Positions 49,434 to 57,722 of a DNA stretch of 64,000 bases are shown piece by piece (position 1 is the first letter of the stretch; each line of letters starts with the position of its first letter). The notes beneath the pieces are model-generated. The model saw nothing but the letters and a program-made list of their open reading frames with translations, made no database searches and had not been told where the DNA came from. The position numbers were made by a program, and so were the translations under genes. Source of the DNA: a virus; IMG/VR virus record IMGVR_UViG_3300042308_001511, positions 248,001-312,000 of that record; one strand, given 5' to 3'.

Positions 49434-49655
49434 TCAAATTTCATCTTGTTCTTTGATATGTTCTTTGATATCTCCAATACAATTGATTCCTTGGTTGCTA
49501 TTATCTATAGCTACTACTTCTAAATCATTAGGTAATAATTCGCCTAATTTTTTAACCCAGGTCAATCTTACTTTACCGTTACCAATTCCTACTCTTCTAG
49601 CAATTGGTATTATTTCTCCGGTGCTAGGTATTTTTACTCCAAATGTCGTGCTCAT
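49434..49655 (-). CDS. Small hypothetical protein
   Basis: 73 residues, beta N-terminus, acidic end. No leader, no tail. Confidence 0.6.
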   Translation of the reverse strand: MSTTFGVKIPSTGEIIPIARRVGIGNGKVRLTWVKKLGELLPNDLEVVAIDNSNQGINCIGDIKEHIKEQDEI

Positions 49656-49677
49656 ACTTTTTATGTTTTAAGATTTT

Positions 49678-50031
49678 TTATTCGAGAACCAGGTCAATCT
49701 TCAACTCTCTAATCTCTTCGTCTGTTAGAGCTCCTATTTGTGCCACTCGGTCTAATATAATCTTTTCTAAATCAGTGGCCAAGCGTACTTCACGGTCGTA
49801 CACAGAGACTCTTTTTCCACTCAAATAAGGATAGGTGTTTTGACCGTCTTTTCTGAGGAACTCATTACTGGACTTCCGCCACATATGGTTCATATTACTG
49901 AAGGTCAATCCAAATACTAACGCGTTGGCAAAATCATCGTTCTGTGTGGTGTAAGGTCGTATAAGGCACCAGCTACCATCGTGTTCGTCGGTGATGAGGT
50001 ATGTCTCGTCTTTTATGAATGTTCTTTTCAT
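49678..50031 (-). CDS. Small protein, intact paralogue of the frameshifted 56217 gene
   Basis: 117 residues. FIKDETYLITDEHDGSWCL, NMNHMW and LTDEEIRELKIDLVLE align with the 56217 gene. The C-terminus is a divergent tail (RELKIDLVLE). Confidence 0.7.
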   Translation of the reverse strand: MKRTFIKDETYLITDEHDGSWCLIRPYTTQNDDFANALVFGLTFSNMNHMWRKSSNEFLRKDGQNTYPYLSGKRVSVYDREVRLATDLEKIILDRVAQIGALTDEEIRELKIDLVLE

Positions 50032-50324
50032 ACACCCAGTTCTTTAAGTCTTTCTTCTCTTATATGTTGTAAGTATTCCGCGAGAGGATAAATTACGCCC
50101 CAACTGTTAGACCACGATGTATTGGCTTCGTTGCTGTAGTCTCTATCCCATTCTCTAGGAAATCGAACTTCGAATCTCGGTCCGACGCCGTGTGGTCCTT
50201 CAGATATCTTTTTAACAATTCCTTCGACACCGATGAATCGTTCCTTAGATTCGGTCCAATCTAGGTTTGCCGAGTTTAGTTCGTGGAATCTGAATCCTTT
50301 TACTTTACTGCCTTTCTCTATCAC
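50028..50324 (-). CDS. KGF-family tailed protein with GTG start
   Basis: 98 residues from a GTG at 50324, chosen by alignment (M/V-IEKGSKVKGFRF) and because two tandem -7 elements (50331-50350) lie right upstream. The longer frame would translate the promoters. FIGVEGIVKKI, GVIYPLAEYL, tail REERLKELGV. Confidence 0.75.
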   Translation of the reverse strand: MIEKGSKVKGFRFHELNSANLDWTESKERFIGVEGIVKKISEGPHGVGPRFEVRFPREWDRDYSNEANTSWSNSWGVIYPLAEYLQHIREERLKELGV

Positions 50325-50330
50325 TTTTTT

Positions 50331-50350
50331 TACAAATATAACAAATATAA
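50331..50350 (-). promoter_or_regulatory. Tandem host-type promoters
   Basis: Two copies of TATATTTGT in tandem on the minus strand, ending about 7 nt from the GTG start. Confidence 0.6.
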
Positions 50351-50353
50351 GAA

Positions 50354-50536
50354 TCATTCTGTAACCTTTATTATGTCGTTCGAAAAATAATCGCTAACTT
50401 TTTCTTCCTCTCCATATGGTCTGAAGTAAAGAAGACCGTCTCTTTTGTAGATCCTGTGTTGACCCGCTTGTTGTACATCTACCAGGTCTCCATCCGCGAG
50501 TTCGTTGTCGAACTTGTCTATACATTTTATTTTCAT
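50354..50536 (-). CDS. Small hypothetical protein
   Basis: 60 residues from the ATG at 50536 (64 from an upstream ATG). MKIKCIDKFDNELADGDLVD is a beta/SH3-like start. No tail. Confidence 0.6.
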   Translation of the reverse strand: MKIKCIDKFDNELADGDLVDVQQAGQHRIYKRDGLLYFRPYGEEEKVSDYFSNDIIKVTE

Positions 50537-50631
50537 GTTGTCTCTCATGTCGTTTTTTTAGTAAAGATAAGGTGGTGGTTTGGTGTCCACAACGGACAAT
50601 TGTCCTCATTTGTTTTAGGGTAAATAATAAT

Positions 50632-50640
50632 AATATATAC
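50632..50640 (+). promoter_or_regulatory. Late-type promoter AATATATAC
   Basis: Exact consensus 4 nt upstream of the ATG at 50645. Confidence 0.6.
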
Positions 50641-50644
50641 TCGT

Positions 50645-51310
50645 ATGAAAATTAGAATGTTTGAGAATTGGTCACAAGACTTCGTGACAGATTTCACCGA
50701 CAACGGTTTCGATGTTGATGTGAATGAATATACTATCAACGGACAGTATAAGGGTAAGTTCGTGGTTACACAGGTTTCCAGGTGGTTCGACGATATGTTG
50801 GGTAAGATAGATACCGAGTACAATATAATGAGGACTAAGACATTCTTTAATTCGATTACAGGGAATGCCAACTTCGAGGTTGTTGTTGCACCTCCTACGA
50901 GTGGAAACTCGATTGAGTTTATGTTGGATGGTGTCAAGCATGAGTTCTATATAAAATATGTCAGGTGTTTCGGTAGCGGATCTGAAATAGGCCTTGCGTT
51001 TGTGGGTAACCGTGGTGATGGAGATTCTGGAACGATTTATATCAGTGTAGTTGAGAGTCCTGTGAGGAAGACGAAGAAGATCCGTTTTGGTTACAACAAC
51101 AGGACCAAAAACGTTCTTGTGTCGATGGATGTAGTGGGTAAGCTACTGGAACTAATCATCTCAGATAAATTAGAGGTAGGTGATTATGGTGAGAGAAAGA
51201 AGTATAGTGAGTTAACTAATGAAGAGCTAATTATTCGTAAATTTGATGGTGGGATGACCAAGCAGAAGTTCGATTTACATATAGATGCAATAAAGAGTGT
51301 AGTGAGATGA
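50645..51310 (+). CDS. Leader-bearing hypothetical protein
   Basis: 221 residues. Leader-like MKIRMFENWSQD, mixed alpha/beta body with basic patches (RKTKKIRFGYNNRTKN). Overlaps the next leader gene by 4 bases. Confidence 0.7.
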   Translation: MKIRMFENWSQDFVTDFTDNGFDVDVNEYTINGQYKGKFVVTQVSRWFDDMLGKIDTEYNIMRTKTFFNSITGNANFEVVVAPPTSGNSIEFMLDGVKHEFYIKYVRCFGSGSEIGLAFVGNRGDGDSGTIYISVVESPVRKTKKIRFGYNNRTKNVLVSMDVVGKLLELIISDKLEVGDYGERKKYSELTNEELIIRKFDGGMTKQKFDLHIDAIKSVVR

Positions 51311-51939
51311 GGTACATAAAACTATATGAAGAGTTCTCCAAGAACGAGTTCGACCAGGTGATGATGTCAATCTGTGAGGATATGTCCTTCGAGGTCTACG
51401 AAGATTTCCCTTCTACTGAGGATGTAAGGGTCTACTTGGTGGACGGTTTACCTAACATAGATCGTTCTAGGTATGAAGAGTATTTGGGTGATGATTGGCA
51501 TATTATTTCGAAAGAGTACAGGTATCTCGATAAGTGTATGGTTAGTTTCGTGAAGGGTGAGCCTAGTGATGCAGCTCTTAAGTGGTTGGAGGATGTGTAT
51601 GGTGACCTGAGACGAGAAGAGGAGCATCTTCCTTCGACTGAATGGGGAGCTTATGGTGAGAAGGCGGGTATTTCCTACAACTACATTGATGGTACTGGTA
51701 GGAAGATACTATCATTCGTTGTGCGTGATGTTTTAAATCAATCGATGGATCCGTTCGATATGGAATCTTCGGGTGGTACGAAAGTATATTTCAACACTGA
51801 TGTGCGTGACTTCCTACGAGCTTGTTTCGGTCTGTCGGATTTATTTGCACATATTCTAAGAGATATAGTAAATATTTGGATTAAGGATGTGTATGGTATA
51901 AACGGTCATGTCTATCTTCTTCCTCCTAATAACAGGTAG
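51307..51939 (+). CDS. Leader-bearing protein, paralogue family A
   Basis: 210 residues. MRYIKLYEEFSKNEFDQVMM and SICEDMSFEVY match 44704; the C-terminal part is longer. ATGA-coupled to the previous gene. Confidence 0.75.
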   Translation: MRYIKLYEEFSKNEFDQVMMSICEDMSFEVYEDFPSTEDVRVYLVDGLPNIDRSRYEEYLGDDWHIISKEYRYLDKCMVSFVKGEPSDAALKWLEDVYGDLRREEEHLPSTEWGAYGEKAGISYNYIDGTGRKILSFVVRDVLNQSMDPFDMESSGGTKVYFNTDVRDFLRACFGLSDLFAHILRDIVNIWIKDVYGINGHVYLLPPNNR

Positions 51940-51941
51940 TT

Positions 51942-52199
51942 TTAGATTCCTAGTTGATTGAGTTTGTTTTCTCTCATCTCTACCGCGAAGTAATTTTTGA
52001 GTATTTCTCTGTCGTGAAATTGAATGTTCTTGTGAGTTATCTCGACCGTTTCTAATGGATCTGGATTGTAGTCGCTGTATGTTAGTTCGTAGTCAATGAA
52101 TCTAATATATATTCGCCATCGATCGTAATTGAATCTACCAGAGTTCTTTACGACCTCTTTAAACCCTATGCTTTTTATTTCTCTTATTAGGTCTTCCAT
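51942..52199 (-). CDS. Small tailed protein
   Basis: 85 residues, beta centre, tail EMRENKLNQLGI. Confidence 0.7.
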   Translation of the reverse strand: MEDLIREIKSIGFKEVVKNSGRFNYDRWRIYIRFIDYELTYSDYNPDPLETVEITHKNIQFHDREILKNYFAVEMRENKLNQLGI

Positions 52200-52200
52200 A

Positions 52201-52659
52201 TTATGGATTTTTATCGGTGCACATCTCTTTTTTAATCGCTTCTTCCACCTTGGAATACCAGGTGGCAGTGGAGGTGGTTGGTGGACTCACCTCTCGTTTG
52301 AGTGCGTCTTCTACCTTATAATAGTATTGGAATTTCGTTGGATCAGGTGTACCCACCTCTCGTTTGAGTGCGTCTTCTACCAGCACCTTCGTTATTGCTT
52401 GTATTTCCTCGTATTTCAAATGGAAATTGGATTCGAAAAACTCCCAGTATTTATAATAGTGTGTCCAGAATTTTTCATTTTTACAATCCTGGTAGAATAT
52501 CCATTGACCATCTTTATGATATATGAATTCTAATCCATCTTCATTATATACATTACAATTGATAATCTCAATTCCTGACGTAATTTCGCAGAACAGGTCT
52601 ATGACAGTGTTTTGGTTCCCCATCAGTAAATCAATCTTTATGTCTCTTACTTCTTTCAT
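52201..52659 (-). CDS. Hypothetical protein with duplicated KVEDALKREV units
   Basis: 152 residues from the ATG at 52659 (TAATG overlap). The C-terminus holds two near-identical KVEDALKREV segments plus a diverged one (KVEEAIKKEM), about 21 residues apart. The DNA of the first two is near-identical at 52290-52317 and 52352-52381. Confidence 0.65.
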   Translation of the reverse strand: MKEVRDIKIDLLMGNQNTVIDLFCEITSGIEIINCNVYNEDGLEFIYHKDGQWIFYQDCKNEKFWTHYYKYWEFFESNFHLKYEEIQAITKVLVEDALKREVGTPDPTKFQYYYKVEDALKREVSPPTTSTATWYSKVEEAIKKEMCTDKNP

Positions 52660-52922
52660 TAGTCTAAAAGTTCTTCTTCTCTTGCATAAAACTGTTCGCC
52701 ATTTTCGTCGGTGAAATAGTAGATATAATTTCCACCTTTCATACCACATTTGTCTATGGTTATAATCTTCCCATCCATCTTTACCTTATCTCCTTTGTAG
52801 AATAATGGCATACTTATCCAATGGGGAAAAAGGTCTAGCACCTGTTGTACTTTACCATTGTCTCCGATTATCTCTTTTATCTTTCTTTCGAATCCTGATA
52901 GGTTGTCCATTTCTTCTTTCAT
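52659..52922 (-). CDS. Small hypothetical protein
   Basis: 87 residues from the ATG at 52922. PLFYKGDKVKMDGKIITIDK is KOW/SH3-like; ends ARREEELLD without a full tail. A TATATTGTAC promoter-like element (52924-52937) abuts the ATG. Confidence 0.6.
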   Translation of the reverse strand: MKEEMDNLSGFERKIKEIIGDNGKVQQVLDLFPHWISMPLFYKGDKVKMDGKIITIDKCGMKGGNYIYYFTDENGEQFYAREEELLD

Positions 52923-52945
52923 AGGTACAATATACGGAAAATAAT

Positions 52946-53221
52946 TTACCTCATCTCTATTTCCTCTAATGATACAACGTTCACCTCTGCCAGTGTGTGG
53001 TATTTTGCCCACTGCTCTATGTAGATGCCACGCATCGGATCATCATCATCGTTTAGTTTCTCGTCAATCTCGCGGTAGTATTCTTTCACTTTCACTAAGA
53101 GTTTGTTTGCCTTTTCTACGTAGGCAAGTGCGAGTTCTTTGTCATTGGTTACGAACAGGTTACCTCTGTGGAAGTCGTCCCAACTTCCGCTTGTGTATGT
53201 TATTATGTACATATTTTTCAT
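52946..53221 (-). CDS. Small hypothetical protein
   Basis: 91 residues from the ATG at 53221 (ATGA overlap). IITYTSGSWDDFHRG then helices; no tail. Confidence 0.65.
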   Translation of the reverse strand: MKNMYIITYTSGSWDDFHRGNLFVTNDKELALAYVEKANKLLVKVKEYYREIDEKLNDDDDPMRGIYIEQWAKYHTLAEVNVVSLEEIEMR

Positions 53222-53469
53222 TGTATTTCTAATTTGTTCAATTGTCTTTCTCTCCACTCTTTTTGTGTGTAAAATCTTTCTTCAATATCACCGCCGACCC
53301 AATGTGGAATACCATCTCCGTTTGTATTTTTTATGATGCTACCTGGCCCGTCTACGAAAGTAATTTCATACATATCACCTGGTATGAAATGGTATTCATA
53401 AGACCCTCCGGTTTTACCATATAGTGCGGTATAGGGTTTATTAACATAGATTATATCTCCTACTTTCAT
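53218..53469 (-). CDS. Small SH3-like protein with altered tail
   Basis: 83 residues: KVGDIIYVNK, GDMYEITFVDG, KEWRERQLNKLEIQ. The tail Gly is replaced by Glu. Confidence 0.7.
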   Translation of the reverse strand: MKVGDIIYVNKPYTALYGKTGGSYEYHFIPGDMYEITFVDGPGSIIKNTNGDGIPHWVGGDIEERFYTQKEWRERQLNKLEIQ

Positions 53470-53807
53470 ATTCCTAGTTCTATTAGTCTCTGTTCTCGTA
53501 TCTCACGGAGATACTCTTTTATAGGATAGCACCATTTCCTTGGCGGCACTTCCTCTAAACGATAATCTCCTTCATTCGAACTTGATAATACTAATCTTTC
53601 AATTTCCTCATCAGGAAGGATTTCGAATTGTATGGTTATGTAGTTTTCATTCGGTGTTCTGGATTCGTATACTATTTCTACTATTGATCCCTCGCGACCG
53701 ATGTATTTCTCCATACGTTGATCCCAGTACATATTCGAAGAGTTTTTCTTATTTGTGAACCTGAACCCTTTTGCTTTTTGTCCTAACTCTAGTGTACCTA
53801 CTTTCAT
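53466..53807 (-). CDS. KGF-family tailed protein
   Basis: 113 residues from the ATG at 53807 (ATGA overlap). GQKAKGFRF, YIGREGSIVEI, KWCYPIKEYL, tail REQRLIELGI. Longest family member. Confidence 0.75.
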   Translation of the reverse strand: MKVGTLELGQKAKGFRFTNKKNSSNMYWDQRMEKYIGREGSIVEIVYESRTPNENYITIQFEILPDEEIERLVLSSSNEGDYRLEEVPPRKWCYPIKEYLREIREQRLIELGI

Positions 53808-54004
53808 ATCCCCAGTTCTTCCAGCTGTTTCTCTCTCCACTTATTCATTGGTATTACCGTTCTTATATTATGCCAGGTAAAATAACCTTTATCATCAACT
53901 ATTTTATAGTCAAAATAAGTTTGGTCGATAACGTCATATGCCTTACCATAGGTGAGGTTCGTAGTTGTGCCGTAGCTGATCTCGCTTATACAAACAACTT
54001 TCAT
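53804..54004 (-). CDS. Small tailed SH3-like protein
   Basis: 66 residues from the ATG at 54004. MKVVCISEISYG, LTYGKAYDVID, NKWREKQLEELGI; paralogue of 38528 and 56564. Confidence 0.7.
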   Translation of the reverse strand: MKVVCISEISYGTTTNLTYGKAYDVIDQTYFDYKIVDDKGYFTWHNIRTVIPMNKWREKQLEELGI

Positions 54005-54005
54005 T

Positions 54006-54401
54006 TCATTTCGTTTTTGTAATCTCTTTGTCGAAGCAGTATAGAGCATCCAGAACCTCTTTCTTTGTGTCGAAGTTGTTCCATTCGTTGAAGTAATCGA
54101 AAACACACCCGTCTACGCCGTCTGCGTAAATAGATACTTCCCACCACTTTGTCTCACACTCTTCGTTGAATATATCCACCGTGAAGTTCTTGCCGTGGTA
54201 TGTGTACCACCCAATCCCATTTTTGGTCACTTTGATACCGTCTTCTTTCAGGATCTCACCGAAAGACTTTGGCTTACACAGCTTGGCCCACTTCTTCGCT
54301 AGTTTGTCGTACTGAGATTTATAGTCAGTGTAGTTCATCTTACCTGCTTTATAGTCTTCACCAAGTGTCAGAATGTTTTGTTTTATTTCTTCGTGTGTCA
54401 T
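54006..54401 (-). CDS. Hypothetical protein
   Basis: 131 residues from the ATG at 54401. Helical N-terminus (DYKSQYDKLAKKWAKLC) then a beta region (GIGWYTYHGKNFTVDIF). No known family. Confidence 0.6.
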   Translation of the reverse strand: MTHEEIKQNILTLGEDYKAGKMNYTDYKSQYDKLAKKWAKLCKPKSFGEILKEDGIKVTKNGIGWYTYHGKNFTVDIFNEECETKWWEVSIYADGVDGCVFDYFNEWNNFDTKKEVLDALYCFDKEITKTK

Positions 54402-54473
54402 CGCAGTGGGTTTGTTTAACAAATATAGTTAAATGGTTTAACACCTCATCATATCCCCCATTGTATTTTTATT

Positions 54474-55724
54474 TTATTGTTTCTTCTTTGTCTTCTTTTT
54501 AGTTGGTATTGGCGGTAAAGATTTGAACTCTGTCAGTGTAGGCTCGAGTCCTTTCATTATCGGCCTCAGGTACGACACGTGTTCCTTTTCGTACTGTTCT
54601 ATTATCCAACTTTCTTTAAACTCTTTCTCTATCTTTGTGACCAGGTCGCCGAACTCTCGGTCCAACTCTGTGAAGACTTTGACAATCTCCGGGTTCCCCA
54701 TCGTTTCTTTGTATATTTCTGGGTAATTCTGTTTGGCGTAGAGTAGGTACCATCCCGTGAATGTCCTGAACTCGTACCAAGCGAAGTAGGTCGATAGGCA
54801 GCCTTCCTCGAATATTTTCAACGACACCTTGTCACCTTTCACCTTTGCTGTCTGGTATCCTATCCAGTTAGACCGGGTTCCGTTATAGTATGCAGAGAAC
54901 TCGTCCATCATTCCGTATATGCCCCACGAGTTGGCACTTACTTTCGAGTTGGCACTTACGTAGGTGCCGTACCTGAATATCTTTGATGGTGCGTCCTTTG
55001 GAACTATGGCTATGAACTCGCATGAATTGTAAGGTTTAGTGTGTCTCGCCCATAGGTCGTGGCCGGGTGTTATCATATAGCGGTGTCGAAGATCTTTGTC
55101 CCATCCCCAGTCTATCTTGTTGTAGTGATGTGTCGTCTCGTGTAGTAGCGTGTTGAGTTTATGTGGAAAACTTACACTGGTGTCACCACCGTATGGTATA
55201 GTCTTTCCATTTACCACAGAGTTGTAACATCCGGGACCGCAGTACGCACTATCTACTACTATCATATACTCTGGACACCACTTTTTGATACTGGCGATGG
55301 CTTTGTTCTTTATATACTCTTGACTTTGCTTGATGTAGAGCTCGTTGTTCTTTCTTATCCATTCTAGTCTTTCCCATTCCTTTATGGTTGGAAACAAATT
55401 GGCTTCGTATTTCTTTATTCGTTTTGGATTGAATATTCCTTCGTAGAGATCGTTTTTCTTGTCGTCGTATCGCATGAACTTGGGAACCTTACCTTTCATA
55501 ACTATTCCGAAACGTTTTATTATGTATGTGCCGGAGTCGATCTTCTCGATCGGTATTCTGACATCCTTTGGTTTGTATGGTTTTTGATAAGAGTGTGTAA
55601 CAAAGGTTCCGTCGCTGTAGAACCTTATGGCTTTTATTGGTTTGTTTCCGGTTAGGTATACTTTGGAAGTGTCTGGTTGTGCCAGTGATATAAGTGGTAA
55701 CAGAAGTAGTATAATGAGTTTCAT
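54474..55724 (-). CDS. Secreted zinc metalloprotease candidate
   Basis: 416 residues from the ATG at 55724, which gives the best signal peptide (MKLIILLLLPLISLAQ). HETTH at 195-199 is a zincin HExxH motif, and GMMDEFSAYY further on could supply the third, Glu, ligand (gluzincin pattern). Basic C-terminus (TKKKTKKKQ). Expected to act in the periplasm or outside the host. Substrate unknown. Confidence 0.7.
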   Translation of the reverse strand: MKLIILLLLPLISLAQPDTSKVYLTGNKPIKAIRFYSDGTFVTHSYQKPYKPKDVRIPIEKIDSGTYIIKRFGIVMKGKVPKFMRYDDKKNDLYEGIFNPKRIKKYEANLFPTIKEWERLEWIRKNNELYIKQSQEYIKNKAIASIKKWCPEYMIVVDSAYCGPGCYNSVVNGKTIPYGGDTSVSFPHKLNTLLHETTHHYNKIDWGWDKDLRHRYMITPGHDLWARHTKPYNSCEFIAIVPKDAPSKIFRYGTYVSANSKVSANSWGIYGMMDEFSAYYNGTRSNWIGYQTAKVKGDKVSLKIFEEGCLSTYFAWYEFRTFTGWYLLYAKQNYPEIYKETMGNPEIVKVFTELDREFGDLVTKIEKEFKESWIIEQYEKEHVSYLRPIMKGLEPTLTEFKSLPPIPTKKKTKKKQ

Positions 55725-55746
55725 ATCCTTCAAATGTAAGGATATA

Positions 55747-56220
55747 TTAGTATTTACAGTGTATGTTTAGATAGATACCTTTCATTTGTGCATTGATATA
55801 TACAAATCGAATAAAGTAGGTTGTATTCTTTTTTATGTAGGTATATTCTTCAAATGAAGTAACCTCGCTTAAGAAGTTGGATTCATTTATATCTACTTTG
55901 ACTTTTGTTCTATCTTTTGGTAAATCTTTGGCAAATTTATTTAAAACATTAGTAATAGAATCTGATGAGACATTACTTTTTAGATCAACACCATCATAAT
56001 CATTAAGATAATAAAGCCCGGTGAATCCTTTTGTTTTGACCATATCGACTATTATGTCGATTTTTTTTGAATAAAGAATGTCCAAAAGGCGGTTTTTATA
56101 TTTGTTATGATTGGCAAATACTTTTGTAGGTTGCCATGTATCTGAAGCGTCTATATCTGTACTATCTGATTGTGAGTACAAATTCAATGCTATCAATAAG
56201 AATAAAGTTAAAATTTTCAT
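55747..56220 (-). CDS. Exported hypothetical protein
   Basis: 157 residues, signal MKILTLFLLIALNLYSQ, alpha/beta body. ATG overlaps the stop of the frameshifted gene 56217. Adjacent to the secreted protease, possibly an inhibitor or partner (speculative). Confidence 0.65.
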   Translation of the reverse strand: MKILTLFLLIALNLYSQSDSTDIDASDTWQPTKVFANHNKYKNRLLDILYSKKIDIIVDMVKTKGFTGLYYLNDYDGVDLKSNVSSDSITNVLNKFAKDLPKDRTKVKVDINESNFLSEVTSFEEYTYIKKNTTYFIRFVYINAQMKGIYLNIHCKY

Positions 56221-56553
56221 AGTAGGCTGCCTATTTTTATGTCTCTTATTTCCTGTTCGGTCAGAGCGAATTTTATTTCTGTTGCTTGTTGGTGCATTAG
56301 TATTTCGATTTCGGTCGCTGATCTGGTTTCCCTACTCTTTATGCTTATAGCGTTGGTAAACCACCAAGGCCACGTATTCTCACCGTCGTTTAAACAACAA
56401 TGAGGTTTCGCTCCAGTGATTGTTCATATCGGTTAGTACATATGCACCAAGAGACCATTGATCGTCCTCTATTTGTGTCCTTAAAGGACGGAATATGGCG
56501 ATTCCACCTTTGGTCTCACACACGTATGTTTCTCCTTCTATGAACACTCTCAT
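56217..56553 (-). pseudogene. Frameshifted paralogue of 49678
   Basis: Reading from the ATG at 56553: MRVFIEGETYVCETKGG...NMNNHWSE, ending early at a TGA in FKRR*. Removing one A from TTTAAAC restores the frame to LFNDGENTWPW...LTEQEIRDIKIGSLL*, matching EFLRKDGQNTYPY...LTDEEIRELKIDL of 49678. A one-base insertion in a short A run, real or a sequencing error. Confidence 0.75.
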
Positions 56554-56563
56554 TGTTTATCCT

Positions 56564-56800
56564 TTATTCAATTCCAATTTCTTTTAGTTTAAGTTCCCTG
56601 AACTCTTCCTGTGTCACGAACCTAGTTCTTAGGTAGTCATTGCTTATACCCATATCGTTGATGAGCGTGTAGAATCTTATGTGATATGTTTCGATTACGT
56701 AGTATGTCTTCCCATAGGTAAGCTCTTGACCTCCATTTTGTCCGAATTTGAGTATGTCGGTCTCGCAGTCTATGCAGACGAGTGGTTTTCCTTTCATCAT
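56564..56800 (-). CDS. Small tailed SH3-like protein
   Basis: 78 residues: LTYGKTYYVIE, DYLRTRFVTQEEFRE, tail RELKLKEIGIE. Close paralogue of 38528. Confidence 0.75.
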   Translation of the reverse strand: MMKGKPLVCIDCETDILKFGQNGGQELTYGKTYYVIETYHIRFYTLINDMGISNDYLRTRFVTQEEFRELKLKEIGIE

Positions 56801-56801
56801 C

Positions 56802-57128
56802 TTACTTTTTTGATTCGTGCCACTCCCGTTTGTTGGTGTATGTCTTCCTGTGTTCGTCTATCATACCAAGTGCCTCTTCGTATTCGTAGATCCTTTCCTT
56901 CTCGAAGATTTCGAGTGTCTCACCACCCAATCCTCTCTTAACGTAGAGTTTGTGTGGGTTCGCCACACAGGTCTCAATCTCGTTTCCTTCTCCTGTGTAG
57001 TCTCTAACATATCCGTAAGGCTTGTCGATCAACTGTGCGAAGTTTTTCTTGCTGTTCGTTGCGCAGATGATTAGTACCTCTACACCTCTTATCAGAGTCG
57101 TTAGGTTGTATTGTTTTAGTTTTGCCAT
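56802..57128 (-). CDS. Small hypothetical protein
   Basis: 108 residues, mixed fold, basic C-terminus, no tail. A TATATTCACAG -7-like element (57131-57143) abuts the ATG. Confidence 0.65.
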   Translation of the reverse strand: MAKLKQYNLTTLIRGVEVLIICATNSKKNFAQLIDKPYGYVRDYTGEGNEIETCVANPHKLYVKRGLGGETLEIFEKERIYEYEEALGMIDEHRKTYTNKREWHESKK

Positions 57129-57130
57129 AC

Positions 57131-57143
57131 TGTGAATATAAGG
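57131..57143 (-). promoter_or_regulatory. Host-type promoter abutting a start codon
   Basis: CCTTATATTCACA, then two bases, then ATG (57128). Confidence 0.5.
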
Positions 57144-57148
57144 ATTTT

Positions 57149-57700
57149 TTAGAAGTTCTTGTATGTCTCGAAAGATTTTCCGGTTGTGTCACCACCGTAG
57201 TTGTCAACTTCTTCACCATCGTAGAACACCTCGCCTACTATATCTCCGTAGAAGTATTGGTCTATACCTATCTCGTCATAGATCTTGATTTTCATTTTGG
57301 TGATGTCGAACTCGTCCTCTGTTGTTATGTCTCCTTGGAAGAAACTACCTTTCTCGAAAGAGATACACATAAGAAGATCCTTCGTCTCGTCGACTGGGAC
57401 GTACTCATACTCTACAAGTTCGAAGTCTTCTGTGTCGTGGTCGTGTAGGCTCTCGGAGTCTATTGTAAAAACAGTTTCGCCTTCTTCGTCGGTGATTTCT
57501 ATGGTGTATCCACCGGACGCGCCCCATTTGTGGAACTGGTTATCTATCTCGTGCCAGCCACCAATCTCGTCTAAGTCTTCATCTACTGCCTCAACGAGTT
57601 CTTTGTAGGGGTTGTTCAGTATTTTCTTTATGTCTTCGTTAACGGATCCGATGGTGACTTCACTACCATATCCGCTGATTGATATTTTGTAAGTTCTCAT
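57149..57700 (-). CDS. Acidic hypothetical protein
   Basis: 183 residues, strongly acidic and beta-rich (SGGYTIEITDEEGETVFTI). No known family. Could mimic nucleic acid by charge, but this is speculation. Confidence 0.65.
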   Translation of the reverse strand: MRTYKISISGYGSEVTIGSVNEDIKKILNNPYKELVEAVDEDLDEIGGWHEIDNQFHKWGASGGYTIEITDEEGETVFTIDSESLHDHDTEDFELVEYEYVPVDETKDLLMCISFEKGSFFQGDITTEDEFDITKMKIKIYDEIGIDQYFYGDIVGEVFYDGEEVDNYGGDTTGKSFETYKNF

Positions 57701-57701
57701 A

Positions 57702-57715
57702 TTGTAAATATAAGG
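57702..57715 (-). promoter_or_regulatory. Host-type promoter abutting a start codon
   Basis: CCTTATATTTACAA immediately before the ATG at 57700. Confidence 0.5.
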
Positions 57716-57722
57716 AAGTTTT

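Noticed and set aside
56217-56553. Programmed ribosomal frameshift at TTTAAAC
   Set aside because: The zero frame is TTT AAA C, not X XXY YYZ, and the shift needed is +1; a simple base insertion is more likely.
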